From Rhizobium nepotum 39/7 (GTDB taxonomy: Bacteria > Pseudomonadota > Alphaproteobacteria > Rhizobiales > Rhizobiaceae), in assembly GCF_000949865.1 (NCBI RefSeq), contig NZ_JWJH01000017.1:62001-126000 (forward strand): a stretch of DNA of 64,000 nucleotides. Reading direction: 5' to 3'. Every line of letters starts with the position of its first letter. The stretch's first letter is position 1. The notes below the pieces were generated by a model. It saw nothing but the letters and a program-made list of their open reading frames with translations, was not told where the DNA came from and did no database searches. Below are positions 16,587 through 25,407 of the stretch, piece by piece. The translations under genes and the position numbers were made by a program.

Positions 16587-16979
16587 ATGACGCATAGCCA
16601 TCACACCATCATGCCGGCCGGGAATATTCCCGCTGATTATCGCGAAGACATCCGCATCTGGAGCAACAAACACCGTAATCCGTCGTATCCGGACGACCAG
16701 GTGACCCTGCACCAATGCGTGGCACTTTTCTACGCCGATCCTCGCCGCCCGTCGATCCGTCAGCTTCACAAGGCACTCTGCGAGATGCTGGACCGCGACG
16801 GTTTCCTTGCCGGTGGAAACCCAGTTCATCCGAAGCTGTCCGAGTTCCGCAAACTGGTCCTGACTCTTCCGACAAAGTTCATCGATGACATGCGCTACGG
16901 CCCCACCTGGAACATCTGGGACGTTCTCGCTTCCGCGGCCGAAGTCGGCGGTGCATCCGAAACTACTTACGCCAACTAA
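16587..16979 (+). CDS. Small protein of unknown function, first gene of the Tn7-like operon
   Basis: A 130-residue protein with a GAGGAG ribosome site eight bases before ATG 16587. It is mostly helical, with a HQCVALFYADPRRPSIRQLHKALCEML segment that could form a helix-turn-helix-like unit, and an aromatic-rich end (RYGPTWNIWDVL). No family was recognised. It precedes a second small gene by 10 bases and both read towards the transposition genes, so it is probably co-transcribed with them. It may be a regulator or accessory factor, but no function is shown. Confidence 0.65.
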   Translation: MTHSHHTIMPAGNIPADYREDIRIWSNKHRNPSYPDDQVTLHQCVALFYADPRRPSIRQLHKALCEMLDRDGFLAGGNPVHPKLSEFRKLVLTLPTKFIDDMRYGPTWNIWDVLASAAEVGGASETTYAN

Positions 16980-16989
16980 GGAGCGGCCC

Positions 16990-17301
16990 ATGGACATCGA
17001 TCATATCGCCTCTCTGCTGAATGAGATCAGCATGCGCCTCGACCGTATCCCCACCTGGTCGGCTTCCAACGGCTCCCGTCCCTATGAGTACGTGCATATC
17101 GAAGCCGTTGCGATGGATGGTGCCCTTGAAATGGCAGAGGAATTCCCGGGCTTCGAGTGGGATATCTGGAAATCGATCGCGGAGTCATTTCAGGTGATGA
17201 ACGCTACGCTTCGCTCGAACGGGGCACCGGAACTCAAGTTCGTTGAATACGCGACGTTCCTGGAGATCCTCAAGGAAGGTGATCTTCCGTCCGCGTCATG
17301 A
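16990..17301 (+). CDS. Small acidic protein of unknown function
   Basis: A 103-residue protein with an AAGGAG ribosome site before ATG 16990. It has two amphipathic helices (DHIASLLNEISMRLDRI; EWDIWKSIAESFQVMNATL) joined by a YEYVHIEAVAMDGALEMAEEF strand-helix section. Acidic overall. It lies 10 bases after the preceding small gene and about 138 bases before the next. No family was recognised. Confidence 0.6.
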   Translation: MDIDHIASLLNEISMRLDRIPTWSASNGSRPYEYVHIEAVAMDGALEMAEEFPGFEWDIWKSIAESFQVMNATLRSNGAPELKFVEYATFLEILKEGDLPSAS

Positions 17302-17439
17302 CGGGTCGGTCAGGTCGGCATCGGGCTCCGACCTGACCGATATCTGAAGCGCCCATTCCCTCGCATTCTCAAGGTTCTGCAACCTCGGTCACTCCGGGGA
17401 TCGGGAACCTGTGTTCGCACGCAAGAATCGGAGACTACA

Positions 17440-17799
17440 ATGATCATCGCATCCCGTTGCCATAAAAAGCTCAACTCAGCAGTCGCCTGGGACCAGACCC
17501 GCTATAACTCCGAAGAACTGAGCCTCCACGATCGTTTCGCTAAAGCCGCCGCTAAAGGATCGAATTTCGACCACACCTACAAACAGTTCCAGACCTTGCG
17601 CATTGAATGCGCGCGGCGTGGGCTGCGGGCGTGCGGATTCCGGCAATTCTGCAACCGGGTCAATGCCTCGCACAATTACCGGTCCGATTTCTTCCGCGCC
17701 AACACCTGGAAAGACCACCCGAAGTTCTGGCCTGAAAATTCGCGTCCAGCGGATCTCAAGACTCTGCTCCTGTGCCTCGATCACACGGTCGAGGACTGA
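17440..17799 (+). CDS. Small basic protein of unknown function
   Basis: A 119-residue, strongly basic protein with a GGAG ribosome site before ATG 17440. The middle (HTYKQFQTLRIECARRGLRACGFRQFCNRVN) resembles a DNA-binding helix pair with three cysteines, and the end (DLKTLLLCLDHTVED) is acidic. A basic, cysteine-bearing small protein upstream of transposase genes could bind DNA, but no family was recognised. Confidence 0.6.
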   Translation: MIIASRCHKKLNSAVAWDQTRYNSEELSLHDRFAKAAAKGSNFDHTYKQFQTLRIECARRGLRACGFRQFCNRVNASHNYRSDFFRANTWKDHPKFWPENSRPADLKTLLLCLDHTVED

Positions 17800-17826
17800 G
17801 CGATGGCGATCGAACAGGAGACTTCC

Positions 17827-18075
17827 ATGAAGACAAGCAACGACGTCGCCACGATTTCCGTAAAGTCTCGCGGCCATGAAATCCTGCCGCTGGAACTCTT
17901 GCAGGAGCTTCCGCCTGAACTGCGAGAGACACCGCTGCACATCTACAGCGAGCTCGAGGCATCACATCGCCTTCTGTTGGCCAGCCTGCAGACCGTGCTC
18001 GACCCGGCTGACCTGAACCCGGCCCTCGTCACCCTCGCCCCACGGGAAATCCGGAGTGTGACCGATGAGACCTGA
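17827..18075 (+). CDS. Small protein of unknown function, coupled to tnsA-like gene
   Basis: An 82-residue protein. ATG 17827 has a good AGGAG site; ATG 17803 in the same frame, 24 bases earlier, is also possible. It is leucine- and glutamate-rich (LPLELLQELPPELRE; LLLASLQTVLDP). Its end overlaps the start of the tnsA-like gene by 11 bases, which ties it to the transposition operon. No family was recognised. Confidence 0.6.
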   Translation: MKTSNDVATISVKSRGHEILPLELLQELPPELRETPLHIYSELEASHRLLLASLQTVLDPADLNPALVTLAPREIRSVTDET

Positions 18076-18844
18076 GCATCACATCAAGCAGCATCTCATG
18101 GAGAAGCGCGCCGGCTTCGTTCCTGATCACCGTATCCCCGCCGTCGTGACACACCTGCGGCCGACAGTGATCGAAACGTTTGACACCATGCCGAAACCGA
18201 GCAGTGCCTCCCGTGTTCCGTCGGCTAAGTCCCCATTCAATACCCGGGCGACTGCGGTGAACCCGCTCAACGACACGATCATCCTTATGGAGAGCGCACT
18301 CGAGCTCAAGGCAGGTAAAATCCTGAAGACCATGGACGTGGTCGAGCTCCGAGAGCAGGTGAAAGTCGAATGGGTCGATCTGGACGGTGTCGTGCACACC
18401 CACACTTTCGATTTCTGGATCCGAAAACGCTGCGGGAAACGCGTCGCTATCGCCGTGAAGCCTTTCGAGAAGCTGGCCTCGAAACAGTTGATCGACATGC
18501 TCATCATGATCAAGGACCAAGGCATCGGCGGTATCGCGGACGACGTGAGCTTCATCACGGAGCACTTCGCCAGCGAGTACGCGGCCGCCAACGCCGAGGA
18601 AATCCTTTTCGCGCGCCGCGCCCGCAACGATGCCGATGTCGAGGAGGCAAAAGAGCTTCTCCGTCAGGTCAAAGGACGCATCCGCTTCGGCGAACTCCTC
18701 AAAGGACTTGATATCCAGGCGTTCCGGCGCACCGCCCTCTGGGTTCTCATCGGTGAAGGCTGGTTGCGCCCCGTCATTCCGGCGCTCATCGAAGACCACA
18801 CGCTGATGGAAGTCTGTCCCCCTGAATTCCGTGAATACGCATGA
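18065..18844 (+). CDS. tnsA: TnsA-like endonuclease of a Tn7-like transposon
   Basis: A 259-residue protein. The central region fits the restriction-endonuclease-like TnsA fold with a plausible catalytic triad: Glu80 (ALELKAG), Asp116 (HTHTFDFWI) and Lys132 (RVAIAVKP), similar to the Glu63/Asp114/Lys132 arrangement known for Tn7 TnsA. TnsA cuts the 5' strands at the element ends, so together with TnsB it allows cut-and-paste rather than copy-in. The C-terminal half is helical with LKGLDIQAFRRTALWVLIGEGWL. Its end overlaps tnsB by four bases (ATGA). The first ~75 residues are a poorly conserved leader. Confidence 0.8.
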   Translation: MRPEHHIKQHLMEKRAGFVPDHRIPAVVTHLRPTVIETFDTMPKPSSASRVPSAKSPFNTRATAVNPLNDTIILMESALELKAGKILKTMDVVELREQVKVEWVDLDGVVHTHTFDFWIRKRCGKRVAIAVKPFEKLASKQLIDMLIMIKDQGIGGIADDVSFITEHFASEYAAANAEEILFARRARNDADVEEAKELLRQVKGRIRFGELLKGLDIQAFRRTALWVLIGEGWLRPVIPALIEDHTLMEVCPPEFREYA

Positions 18845-21078
18845 ACGACCTGCCGCTTCAATTCGATGACCTTGCTGTCGTACCGATGTTTTATCTGGGC
18901 GACGCGACGAAGATCCTGATCAACGACCAGGAATACCTTCTGGTGTCGCAGGACATGAAAAAGACCACGCTGCGCAACCGACAGGGCTTTGACGAGGAGT
19001 TCTCGCACCAGCACATCTTCGCGCTCCATAGTGCACGCTGCCTCAAAGTCGAACGCGGCGGTTCGGATTTTACTCTCGGCATGCCTGACCTCGGAGACTT
19101 TTCGGAAAAAAAGGTCGAGCGGGCCTTCTTTCTGGCCGACTGCCTCGATCTCTTCCTGGAGATCCAGGCGGTGGGACCCTCCTACCCTGGACTGGCAGAG
19201 TTCGGATTCACCCGGAAGAAGATTACGACCGGTTCGACTTGCCTCAAGGAGCTCCTGCCCTTCATTGAGCGAACGGTGAATGACAACGCTCGCAAGGGAA
19301 ACCAGCGTGGCGGCAAGACCTACAAGTATGTGTCGATCGTGGGCCCGCGGCACTTCTTCCGCCTTTATGACCGGTATGCGGAGAATGGCTTCCGCGTCGA
19401 GGCGCTGGTCAGCACCGCCAACGGCCCAGGCGCAATGCCGTCGCAGTTTGATCGCGAGGATCTTGCTATTTGGATGGAGCACGCGAGACTGTATGCGGCC
19501 TCCAAGCGACCAAAGATCAGCGGTGCGCTCCTGATGCTGCAGGCGAAGATCGAAGAGTTGAATGGAATTCGTGCGATCCACGGCCTGCGTCTGCACGAAA
19601 TGCCAAAGCCTAAGTTCTTCAACAAGATGATCAAAGGGCTCGGTCGCTACTTCCTGACTGCGTCTCGGCTTGGTGACGATGTGGCGAAGGCCACGCTATC
19701 CAAGACGGGAAACGGTCTGCAGATCAGGCGTCCGGGCGCGCGCGTCGAGATGGACGAATGGAAGATCGACCTGCTCGTCCTGCTGATCTTCGCGGGTCTC
19801 GCGCAGAAAATGACGGACGAGGAACGCGAACTCATCAAGAGTGCTCGCATCTGGGTCACGGTCGTCATCGATGTGGCAACGCGTTGCATTCTGGCCATGC
19901 GCTTCAGCGCCCGCGCACCATCCGAGGATTCCTCGATGGCTGCTCTCGAGATGGCGGTCTCCGACAAGACCATGCTGTCGGCCGTGATCGGAGCAGGCAC
20001 ACCTTGGATCTACAACGTGCTGTTCTCAAGTCTCGTCACCGACTGGGGACCTGCATTCCGCGCCACTCGCCTTCGAACCTCCGTCGCACAGTTGCGCGCT
20101 ACGCATGAGTTCACCGCCGCGGGTTGGGCCGCCGGTCGCGGCACGATCGAATCCGTCTTCAAGACGCAGGGCATGCGGTTCATGCACTGGTTCGAAGGCC
20201 GCACCTTCTCGAACATCGTCGACCGTGGCAGCAATGGGACCGAGGCCAGACTGAACATTGACGAACTCAACCGCATGCTCGTGCGCGCCGTCGTGGACAT
20301 CTACCACCACACGCCGCACGACGGTCTCAACGGCGCCACGCCCCACAACGAGTGGCTGCGCCTCACTGCGAAATACGGCATCCTGCCGCCCCTGCATCCC
20401 GACCAGCGTCGCCACATCTTCGGCACCAAGATCGTCAAGGCGATCGGGGACAAAGGCGTGCGCTTCCTGGGGATTCACTACCAGCATGCGAGGCTGCAGG
20501 AGATGCGCCGCGACCAGGCAGCGCTTCCCGGATCCAAGAGCCCCCGCACCGAAATTCGCGTGGATCGGTTCAGCCTCCGCAAAATCTCGTTCTGGGACGG
20601 AAGCCGATGGCTAGAAGCCGAGGCCACCATCGGTCTGCCAGAGGACGTCTCAGTATGGGAGTGGGTCGGAGCGACCAAGGAACTGCGTGCGGTCCACCGC
20701 GCTAACGCAAAGCTCTACCTGTCCGTCCTGCTCAAGGCTGTGAATGACCTCCGTGCCGCAGGAAACGCTGCCAGCGCCCGCGCCGAGCTCGGCACCGACA
20801 TCCCGTCCGCAAAGCAATACGCCGTCATTGAGAAGAACTACTTCGATCTCGATGTCGACGACGATCTCGAAGGCACGCAGCCTGATCTGTCGGAGCTCCG
20901 TATTCCGCACGATCCCACCACCGTCGGTATCGACGCGTTCCGTCACCTCGGCGCCAGCCGCCGTGCGGCGCAGGCGGCGGCAGAAGCCGAAGACGTAGTC
21001 CGCCCGGCAGATTCGGGATTCGCAGGGATGGGAGGCAGCACCGACGAGGCAGATGACGGACTAGATTTCGATTATTGA
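18841..21078 (+). CDS. tnsB: TnsB-like DDE transposase
   Basis: A 745-residue transposase of the Mu/TnsB/TniA class. The rve-type core holds Asp305 (VEMDEWKIDLL), Asp401 (VTDWGPAF) and Glu437 (RGTIESVFKT); the 35 residues between the last two give the classical DD(35)E spacing. A VIDVATRCILAMRFS strand and IYHHTPHDGLNGATP, typical of the family, flank them. The N-terminal ~280 residues would bind the repeated sites at the element ends. The C-terminal ~150 residues are acidic and helical and would contact TnsC. The gene is coupled to tnsA-like by an ATGA overlap and is followed 15 bases later by tnsC. Confidence 0.93.
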   Translation: MNDLPLQFDDLAVVPMFYLGDATKILINDQEYLLVSQDMKKTTLRNRQGFDEEFSHQHIFALHSARCLKVERGGSDFTLGMPDLGDFSEKKVERAFFLADCLDLFLEIQAVGPSYPGLAEFGFTRKKITTGSTCLKELLPFIERTVNDNARKGNQRGGKTYKYVSIVGPRHFFRLYDRYAENGFRVEALVSTANGPGAMPSQFDREDLAIWMEHARLYAASKRPKISGALLMLQAKIEELNGIRAIHGLRLHEMPKPKFFNKMIKGLGRYFLTASRLGDDVAKATLSKTGNGLQIRRPGARVEMDEWKIDLLVLLIFAGLAQKMTDEERELIKSARIWVTVVIDVATRCILAMRFSARAPSEDSSMAALEMAVSDKTMLSAVIGAGTPWIYNVLFSSLVTDWGPAFRATRLRTSVAQLRATHEFTAAGWAAGRGTIESVFKTQGMRFMHWFEGRTFSNIVDRGSNGTEARLNIDELNRMLVRAVVDIYHHTPHDGLNGATPHNEWLRLTAKYGILPPLHPDQRRHIFGTKIVKAIGDKGVRFLGIHYQHARLQEMRRDQAALPGSKSPRTEIRVDRFSLRKISFWDGSRWLEAEATIGLPEDVSVWEWVGATKELRAVHRANAKLYLSVLLKAVNDLRAAGNAASARAELGTDIPSAKQYAVIEKNYFDLDVDDDLEGTQPDLSELRIPHDPTTVGIDAFRHLGASRRAAQAAAEAEDVVRPADSGFAGMGGSTDEADDGLDFDY

Positions 21079-21093
21079 TATAAGGAGAAGCCC

Positions 21094-22167
21094 ATGCAGA
21101 ATTCCTATGATTCCTATTTCCTAGAAGCCGCGGAAGCCCTCCTCGGCTCGATGGATCCCAAGCTCCGCGATCGTGCTGCCCAGGTCGGCAAGATGAACAA
21201 GGCCTATATTGGAACGGCGCGCGATATTGAACTCGATGAGGCCTTCGAGGCGCTAATCGTAAATTCGGCGGCCGAGCTGTTCGGCAAGTCCGGAAAGCGC
21301 CGCGCTCTTTTCGTCGTGGGAGAATCCGGTTCAGGCAAGACCACAGCAGTTGAGAAGCATATCTCCAAGCGGTCGGAGTTTGCACCGAGGGTTGCTGCGG
21401 ACGGCACCCCCTACGACCTGCTGATCGACATGGAGGCCCCCAAACCACTCACCGTCAAGGCTTTGGCTACAACTGGCCTCAAACGGCTGGGATATCACGT
21501 GAACAATCCCCGCCTCACGGCTGCCGAGCTCTTTGAGCTTTGGAAGGATCAACTTCGCCAGCAGCGCGTCCTGTTCCTTGCCATCGATGAGCTGCAGCAT
21601 GTTCTCAACGGCGACACAGTCAAGGAACTCCAGACGGTCGCCGACGTGATCAAGAGCCTGCTTCAGATCCCCGGGTGGCCACTTCATCTCATCCTGAGTG
21701 GCGTACCCGAACTGGCTGGTTTTCTCCACCAATCCGGCCAGACCAACCGCCAGCTCAAGGAGCGTAGCAAAGTCATCGAATTCCGCCCCATGACCTTCCC
21801 CGAGGATATCCCCATCATGACGAAGATCGTGAACAAAATCGTCACCGTCGAAGCCAGTCTCAAGGCAGATCCAGTGATCCTCAGCGAGGAATTCGTTCAT
21901 CGCCTTCTTCACGCCTCCTGTGGTGCATTCGGGTCGATGATCCAGACGACCCGGCACGTTTGTGAAGTCGCATTGCGACGAGGAGCAGAGACCGTCGGCC
22001 CAGAATTATTCGCCTCAGCTTATGCGCTCGAGAGCGGTTGCCGTCCGTCACAGAACATCTTCACCGCAAAGGAGAACTGGAAGGATATTCTGCCCGCGAA
22101 CTCGTTGCGAGAGCTCGTCGACGAAGGCCGGAGCGCGCAGCAGAAGCGCGCCAGGGCGAAAAAATAG
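21094..22167 (+). CDS. tnsC: TnsC/TniB-like AAA+ ATPase
   Basis: A 357-residue AAA+ ATPase. Walker A is GESGSGKT (about residues 76-83), Walker B is LFLAIDELQH (about 160-169), and sensor-type wording LHLILSGVPEL follows. In Tn7-like systems this protein forms a filament on target DNA and links the target selector to TnsAB. The start has an AAGGAG site. It ends 11 bases before the tniQ-like start, in the same operon. The family match (TniB) is clear; whether it resembles Tn7 TnsC or Tn5053 TniB more closely cannot be told by eye. Confidence 0.92.
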   Translation: MQNSYDSYFLEAAEALLGSMDPKLRDRAAQVGKMNKAYIGTARDIELDEAFEALIVNSAAELFGKSGKRRALFVVGESGSGKTTAVEKHISKRSEFAPRVAADGTPYDLLIDMEAPKPLTVKALATTGLKRLGYHVNNPRLTAAELFELWKDQLRQQRVLFLAIDELQHVLNGDTVKELQTVADVIKSLLQIPGWPLHLILSGVPELAGFLHQSGQTNRQLKERSKVIEFRPMTFPEDIPIMTKIVNKIVTVEASLKADPVILSEEFVHRLLHASCGAFGSMIQTTRHVCEVALRRGAETVGPELFASAYALESGCRPSQNIFTAKENWKDILPANSLRELVDEGRSAQQKRARAKK

Positions 22168-22178
22168 GAGGGGATAGC

Positions 22179-24083
22179 ATGCAGAAACTTGAAATTGCGA
22201 GCGATGAACCGTTGTCAGGATATCTGTCGCGTCTGGCAGAATCACGCGGCGTACGTCTGTGGGACTTCCGCATCCACATGGGCATTCGGTCTCGACGCGT
22301 TACAACGCGCTACTACGAAACCATTTCGGCCATGACCGGGATCGACCCTGCAGTTCTTAAGCGGCACGACCTAGTGAGGATCGGCGGAACTTTCGAAGTG
22401 TTGGACATGACCTTTGACGTCAACGACATCTGGGCGAAATCCGCGCGAGCCTGCCCCTGTTGCATTCAGGAAGACGTTGAACAGGGAACTGGGCGTGTGG
22501 AGGCCCGCCCCAGACTCAGGTTCGGATGGATGCTGCGCACTCTGGGACGTTGCGCCATTCATGGTGTTCCTCTGATCCAGATTGGACCCGACTACGACAG
22601 ATTTTCGATCGGAGATTTCAACGGGGTGCTTGGCCGGAACCGAGACACCTGGAATATGGGAAAAAGTGCGGGGGTCGCTCGTGAGACTGATCGTGTCGAT
22701 CCTCTCGGTGCCACCGGACGACGGGCGCCGGATGTTTACTTCCAGGATCGTATTGCAACGACGGCGTCACATAGTGGCATCGCAGCTTGCAGCCGGGATC
22801 AGGTCGATGTCAGCACTTTGGGTCCGATCGACACCCCCAAAGGTGATGACCTCCAGATGCTAGATGACATGCCCGTTCCAGTGGGGCTCCTCCTCACCGA
22901 GGTCGTTGGTGGCATGGAATTGTTTGGTGATCGATACCGACGAAGCGATGCCACCGACGAAGAACGGCAGGTGGCGGTAGTTGCCGGCTATGAATTCACC
23001 CGCTGCGGCTATGCCGGCTTGTCTCAATTCCTGAAGAAGCGTGATCAAAGCCATTGGCGCGTGCAACGACGAGGCAGCTTCAGGCAACTCTACGGTACGC
23101 TCCAGGAGACGCTCTCGAGCCGAGTGGAATCCGCAAGCTTCGAGAAGGTGACAAGCTTCGTTGCCGAGCATGCGTACGCTAATCACGCTCTCGGACCAGA
23201 AGACATTTTTCTAGGATACAGTCTGCCAAGACGTCTTTACAGCATCCGGACAGCGGAGGTTGCGCATGGCATCCACCGTGTCACCCTGAGGCGCATCTTG
23301 AAATCCGCTGGGCTTCTTCCGCCGGGTGCAGCTCGACTGGGCGATGGTCGCGTAGTTGTGGAGGCAGAGGCTCTCGAGACGCTTATTGCAGGCTGGCAGG
23401 AGCGCCTTCCGACCGAAGAGGCCAAAGCACGTCTTGGCATCAGCGGAGCTGCGCTGAAAGCCATCGTTGAGAGGGGCTTGCTACTTAAAGACGACAATCC
23501 GAATCGACAGAGCAACATCTCGCGGAAATCCTTCGAAGAATTGACAAGCTTCCTCGAGCGACTACCGCTTGGCACTCCCTGCCGTGGCATGAAAAGACTA
23601 ACCGAGATGGTCAAGATTGGAAGACGCACCTATGGCGAAGTTATCGGGCTGATCATTGATGGAACCATCAAAAACGTGATTCGGGACGCACATCACGATG
23701 AGCCATTGCGCTTTGACAGCATCTTCGTCGACCCAGTCGAAGTTAAGGCAGCATCGCCTAGGCTTTCTCCCCCCGGGATCACATTGCAGCTCGCGGAAGC
23801 CCAGCTAGGCACGACCAGGAAAACCGTGGAGCAGCTTGTTGCTTCAGGTCTCCTGGAATCCATTACCACCGAAAATCCAGCGACAGGAAAAAGTCAGACC
23901 TTCATCTTGCCCGACAAGCTTGAGGAGTTTCAAAAAAACCACATCTCGCTGTTCTTGTACGCCAAAGGGCGTGGTCAGATCGGTGACGTGAAGAAGAGAC
24001 TGGCAGACGCGGGGGTCATGCCCGCCTTCGAGAAGGCTGGGGTGGCTACCTTCTACAGGAAGGATTCGATGCCGTCAGAGTAA
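22179..24083 (+). CDS. tniQ: TniQ-family target-selection protein
   Basis: A 634-residue protein with AGGAGG before ATG 22179. The N-terminus (EPLSGYLSRLAESRGVRLWDF) is the TniQ signature, followed by a zinc finger with CPCC (about residue 92) and CAIHGVPL (about 125). The long C-terminal part (250-630) has several helix-turn-helix-like repeats (VTLRRILKSAGLLPPG; AKARLGISGAALKAIVERGLL; LAEAQLGTTRKTVEQLVASGLL), as in large TnsD-like TniQ proteins that recognise a fixed attachment site. No TnsE and no cas genes lie nearby, so this is the only visible target selector. The site it recognises is not known from this window. Confidence 0.9.
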   Translation: MQKLEIASDEPLSGYLSRLAESRGVRLWDFRIHMGIRSRRVTTRYYETISAMTGIDPAVLKRHDLVRIGGTFEVLDMTFDVNDIWAKSARACPCCIQEDVEQGTGRVEARPRLRFGWMLRTLGRCAIHGVPLIQIGPDYDRFSIGDFNGVLGRNRDTWNMGKSAGVARETDRVDPLGATGRRAPDVYFQDRIATTASHSGIAACSRDQVDVSTLGPIDTPKGDDLQMLDDMPVPVGLLLTEVVGGMELFGDRYRRSDATDEERQVAVVAGYEFTRCGYAGLSQFLKKRDQSHWRVQRRGSFRQLYGTLQETLSSRVESASFEKVTSFVAEHAYANHALGPEDIFLGYSLPRRLYSIRTAEVAHGIHRVTLRRILKSAGLLPPGAARLGDGRVVVEAEALETLIAGWQERLPTEEAKARLGISGAALKAIVERGLLLKDDNPNRQSNISRKSFEELTSFLERLPLGTPCRGMKRLTEMVKIGRRTYGEVIGLIIDGTIKNVIRDAHHDEPLRFDSIFVDPVEVKAASPRLSPPGITLQLAEAQLGTTRKTVEQLVASGLLESITTENPATGKSQTFILPDKLEEFQKNHISLFLYAKGRGQIGDVKKRLADAGVMPAFEKAGVATFYRKDSMPSE

Positions 24084-24110
24084 GATTGGGCGAGAAAATT
24101 CGGAAAATTG

Positions 24111-24135
24111 AAACCCGCTTTGGCGGGTTTTTGTT
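24111..24135 (+). terminator. Rho-independent terminator of the Tn7-like operon
   Basis: Stem AAACCCGC/GCGGGTTT with loop TTTG and a T-run, 27 bases after the tniQ stop. It marks the end of the transposition transcript. Confidence 0.88.
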
Positions 24136-24162
24136 TGCCCGCAATCTATGTGGCGTCCGCAA

Positions 24163-24278
24163 TGCCGAAAATATGACTCAGCAGAGCGGCAAAATATGAC
24201 TCTGAGTATGCAGTTGAACCTCATGTGCTCTGAAATCGTTGACTAATCTTCGTCCGTGACTGGATTTTATGACTTTTC
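24163..24278. repeat. Repeated TGACT motifs, possible transposase-binding end of the Tn7-like element
   Basis: Two near-identical units, GAAAATATGACTC and CAAAATATGACTC, lie 23 bases apart (TGACT at 24174 and 24197). Two weaker copies follow (TGACT at 24240 and 24270, the latter in ATTTTATGACTTTT). Clustered short direct repeats next to the last transposition gene are the usual look of a Tn7-type end bound by TnsB. The outermost TGT/ACA terminus and a matching left end were not found. Confidence 0.45.
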
Positions 24279-24334
24279 AGTGGGGTCCATCCAAAAATAT
24301 CCATGCTATTTCACTAAACGAAAATTATATAACG

Positions 24335-24380
24335 ATATCCCCGTGACAAATAATACTGTTACGGGGATATTATTTTTTGA
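24335..24380. terminator. Perfect 10-bp inverted repeat, terminator-like
   Basis: ATATCCCCGT and ACGGGGATAT pair across a 16-base loop, followed by TATTTTTTG. It stands just upstream of the DUF4238 gene and may stop read-through from the left or act as a regulatory hairpin. Confidence 0.5.
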
Positions 24381-24390
24381 CTTAGTATAG

Positions 24391-25407
24391 ATGATATGTA
24401 TGCAAAAACAGCAGCACTACATTCCAAAATGCTACTCTAAGTATTTCGCAAACAACGATGGGTACGTTTATTTGCGAGACATGTGGCAAGATAGCTGTTT
24501 TCCAATCAAACCTATCAACGCGCTAAAACAGGGATATATTTACACCCAGCCCGTTCACGCCGAACAACGATTTGATAATGCTATCGAAAATTTCTTCTCA
24601 ATGGGGATTGAATCAACTTGGCCTTCTATAGTCGAGGCGATCAAATCTAAAAAACCCCTTGATAACGACCTCTGGGGACAATTGATCCAATTTATGCTCT
24701 CTATGAGAGTACGTGTTCCGAACACGATGAAAGCTGTTTTATTCGTGCTCCGCGCCTACGCAATTTCAGTAGCAGATCAATTACCGTTGAGTGATTCTCT
24801 GAAGTCACTCTTCAAAACACTTAAGCCGAGTTTCGATGGAGAACCTACTTTTGCAGATCTTGTAAGTGAGCGAATAGTTAGCGTTCCTATCGACCCACAC
24901 AGGGCATTGATTTCATTTGAAAAATTAATTCGAAGCAATCATGCAGTTCTATCAATTTGGGGAAACCCAAAGTTTCTTCACAACCTCACTAAAGTGGATT
25001 TCATCAGCTCAGATAATCCATTCGTCAGCCATATATACCGTAGAAATATCAGAGAAATTGTTCCTTACTCATATAGCAACCAAGAAGACATCGAGATAAT
25101 ATTCCCTATAACATCACGGATTTTACTTCTCCTGAACACAAGAAAATCTAACGATACCCAGCATTACCCAGTTAAAAATGAAGACACCATTCATGGGTTA
25201 AACGAAAAAATATCATTGTATTCAGACAGATATATATTTGGAAGGAACCGTGAGCAGCTATTAACAACTGCGGATTTTAGTACTACGGCACCAGTTCCTC
25301 GACAGCAACGAGCGATTATCAAAAACGGTGTGGTTCACGATATGGAGTTTACTTTTGGCGATCCTTTACGAGAGCGTGCCAAATGGCGGTATGACTTCGA
25401 AAAATGA
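24391..25407 (+). CDS. DUF4238 family protein
   Basis: A 338-residue protein with the family start QQHYIPKCYSKYF and the conserved SSDNPFV segment near residue 210. DUF4238 proteins are widespread in accessory regions and unassigned. The start is ATG 24391 or, better by homology, ATG 24400 (MQKQQHYIP). The gene is clearly AT-rich compared with everything on both sides, which indicates a separate foreign origin. Its stop overlaps the start of the next gene (ATGA at 25404). Confidence 0.75.
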   Translation: MICMQKQQHYIPKCYSKYFANNDGYVYLRDMWQDSCFPIKPINALKQGYIYTQPVHAEQRFDNAIENFFSMGIESTWPSIVEAIKSKKPLDNDLWGQLIQFMLSMRVRVPNTMKAVLFVLRAYAISVADQLPLSDSLKSLFKTLKPSFDGEPTFADLVSERIVSVPIDPHRALISFEKLIRSNHAVLSIWGNPKFLHNLTKVDFISSDNPFVSHIYRRNIREIVPYSYSNQEDIEIIFPITSRILLLLNTRKSNDTQHYPVKNEDTIHGLNEKISLYSDRYIFGRNREQLLTTADFSTTAPVPRQQRAIIKNGVVHDMEFTFGDPLRERAKWRYDFEK

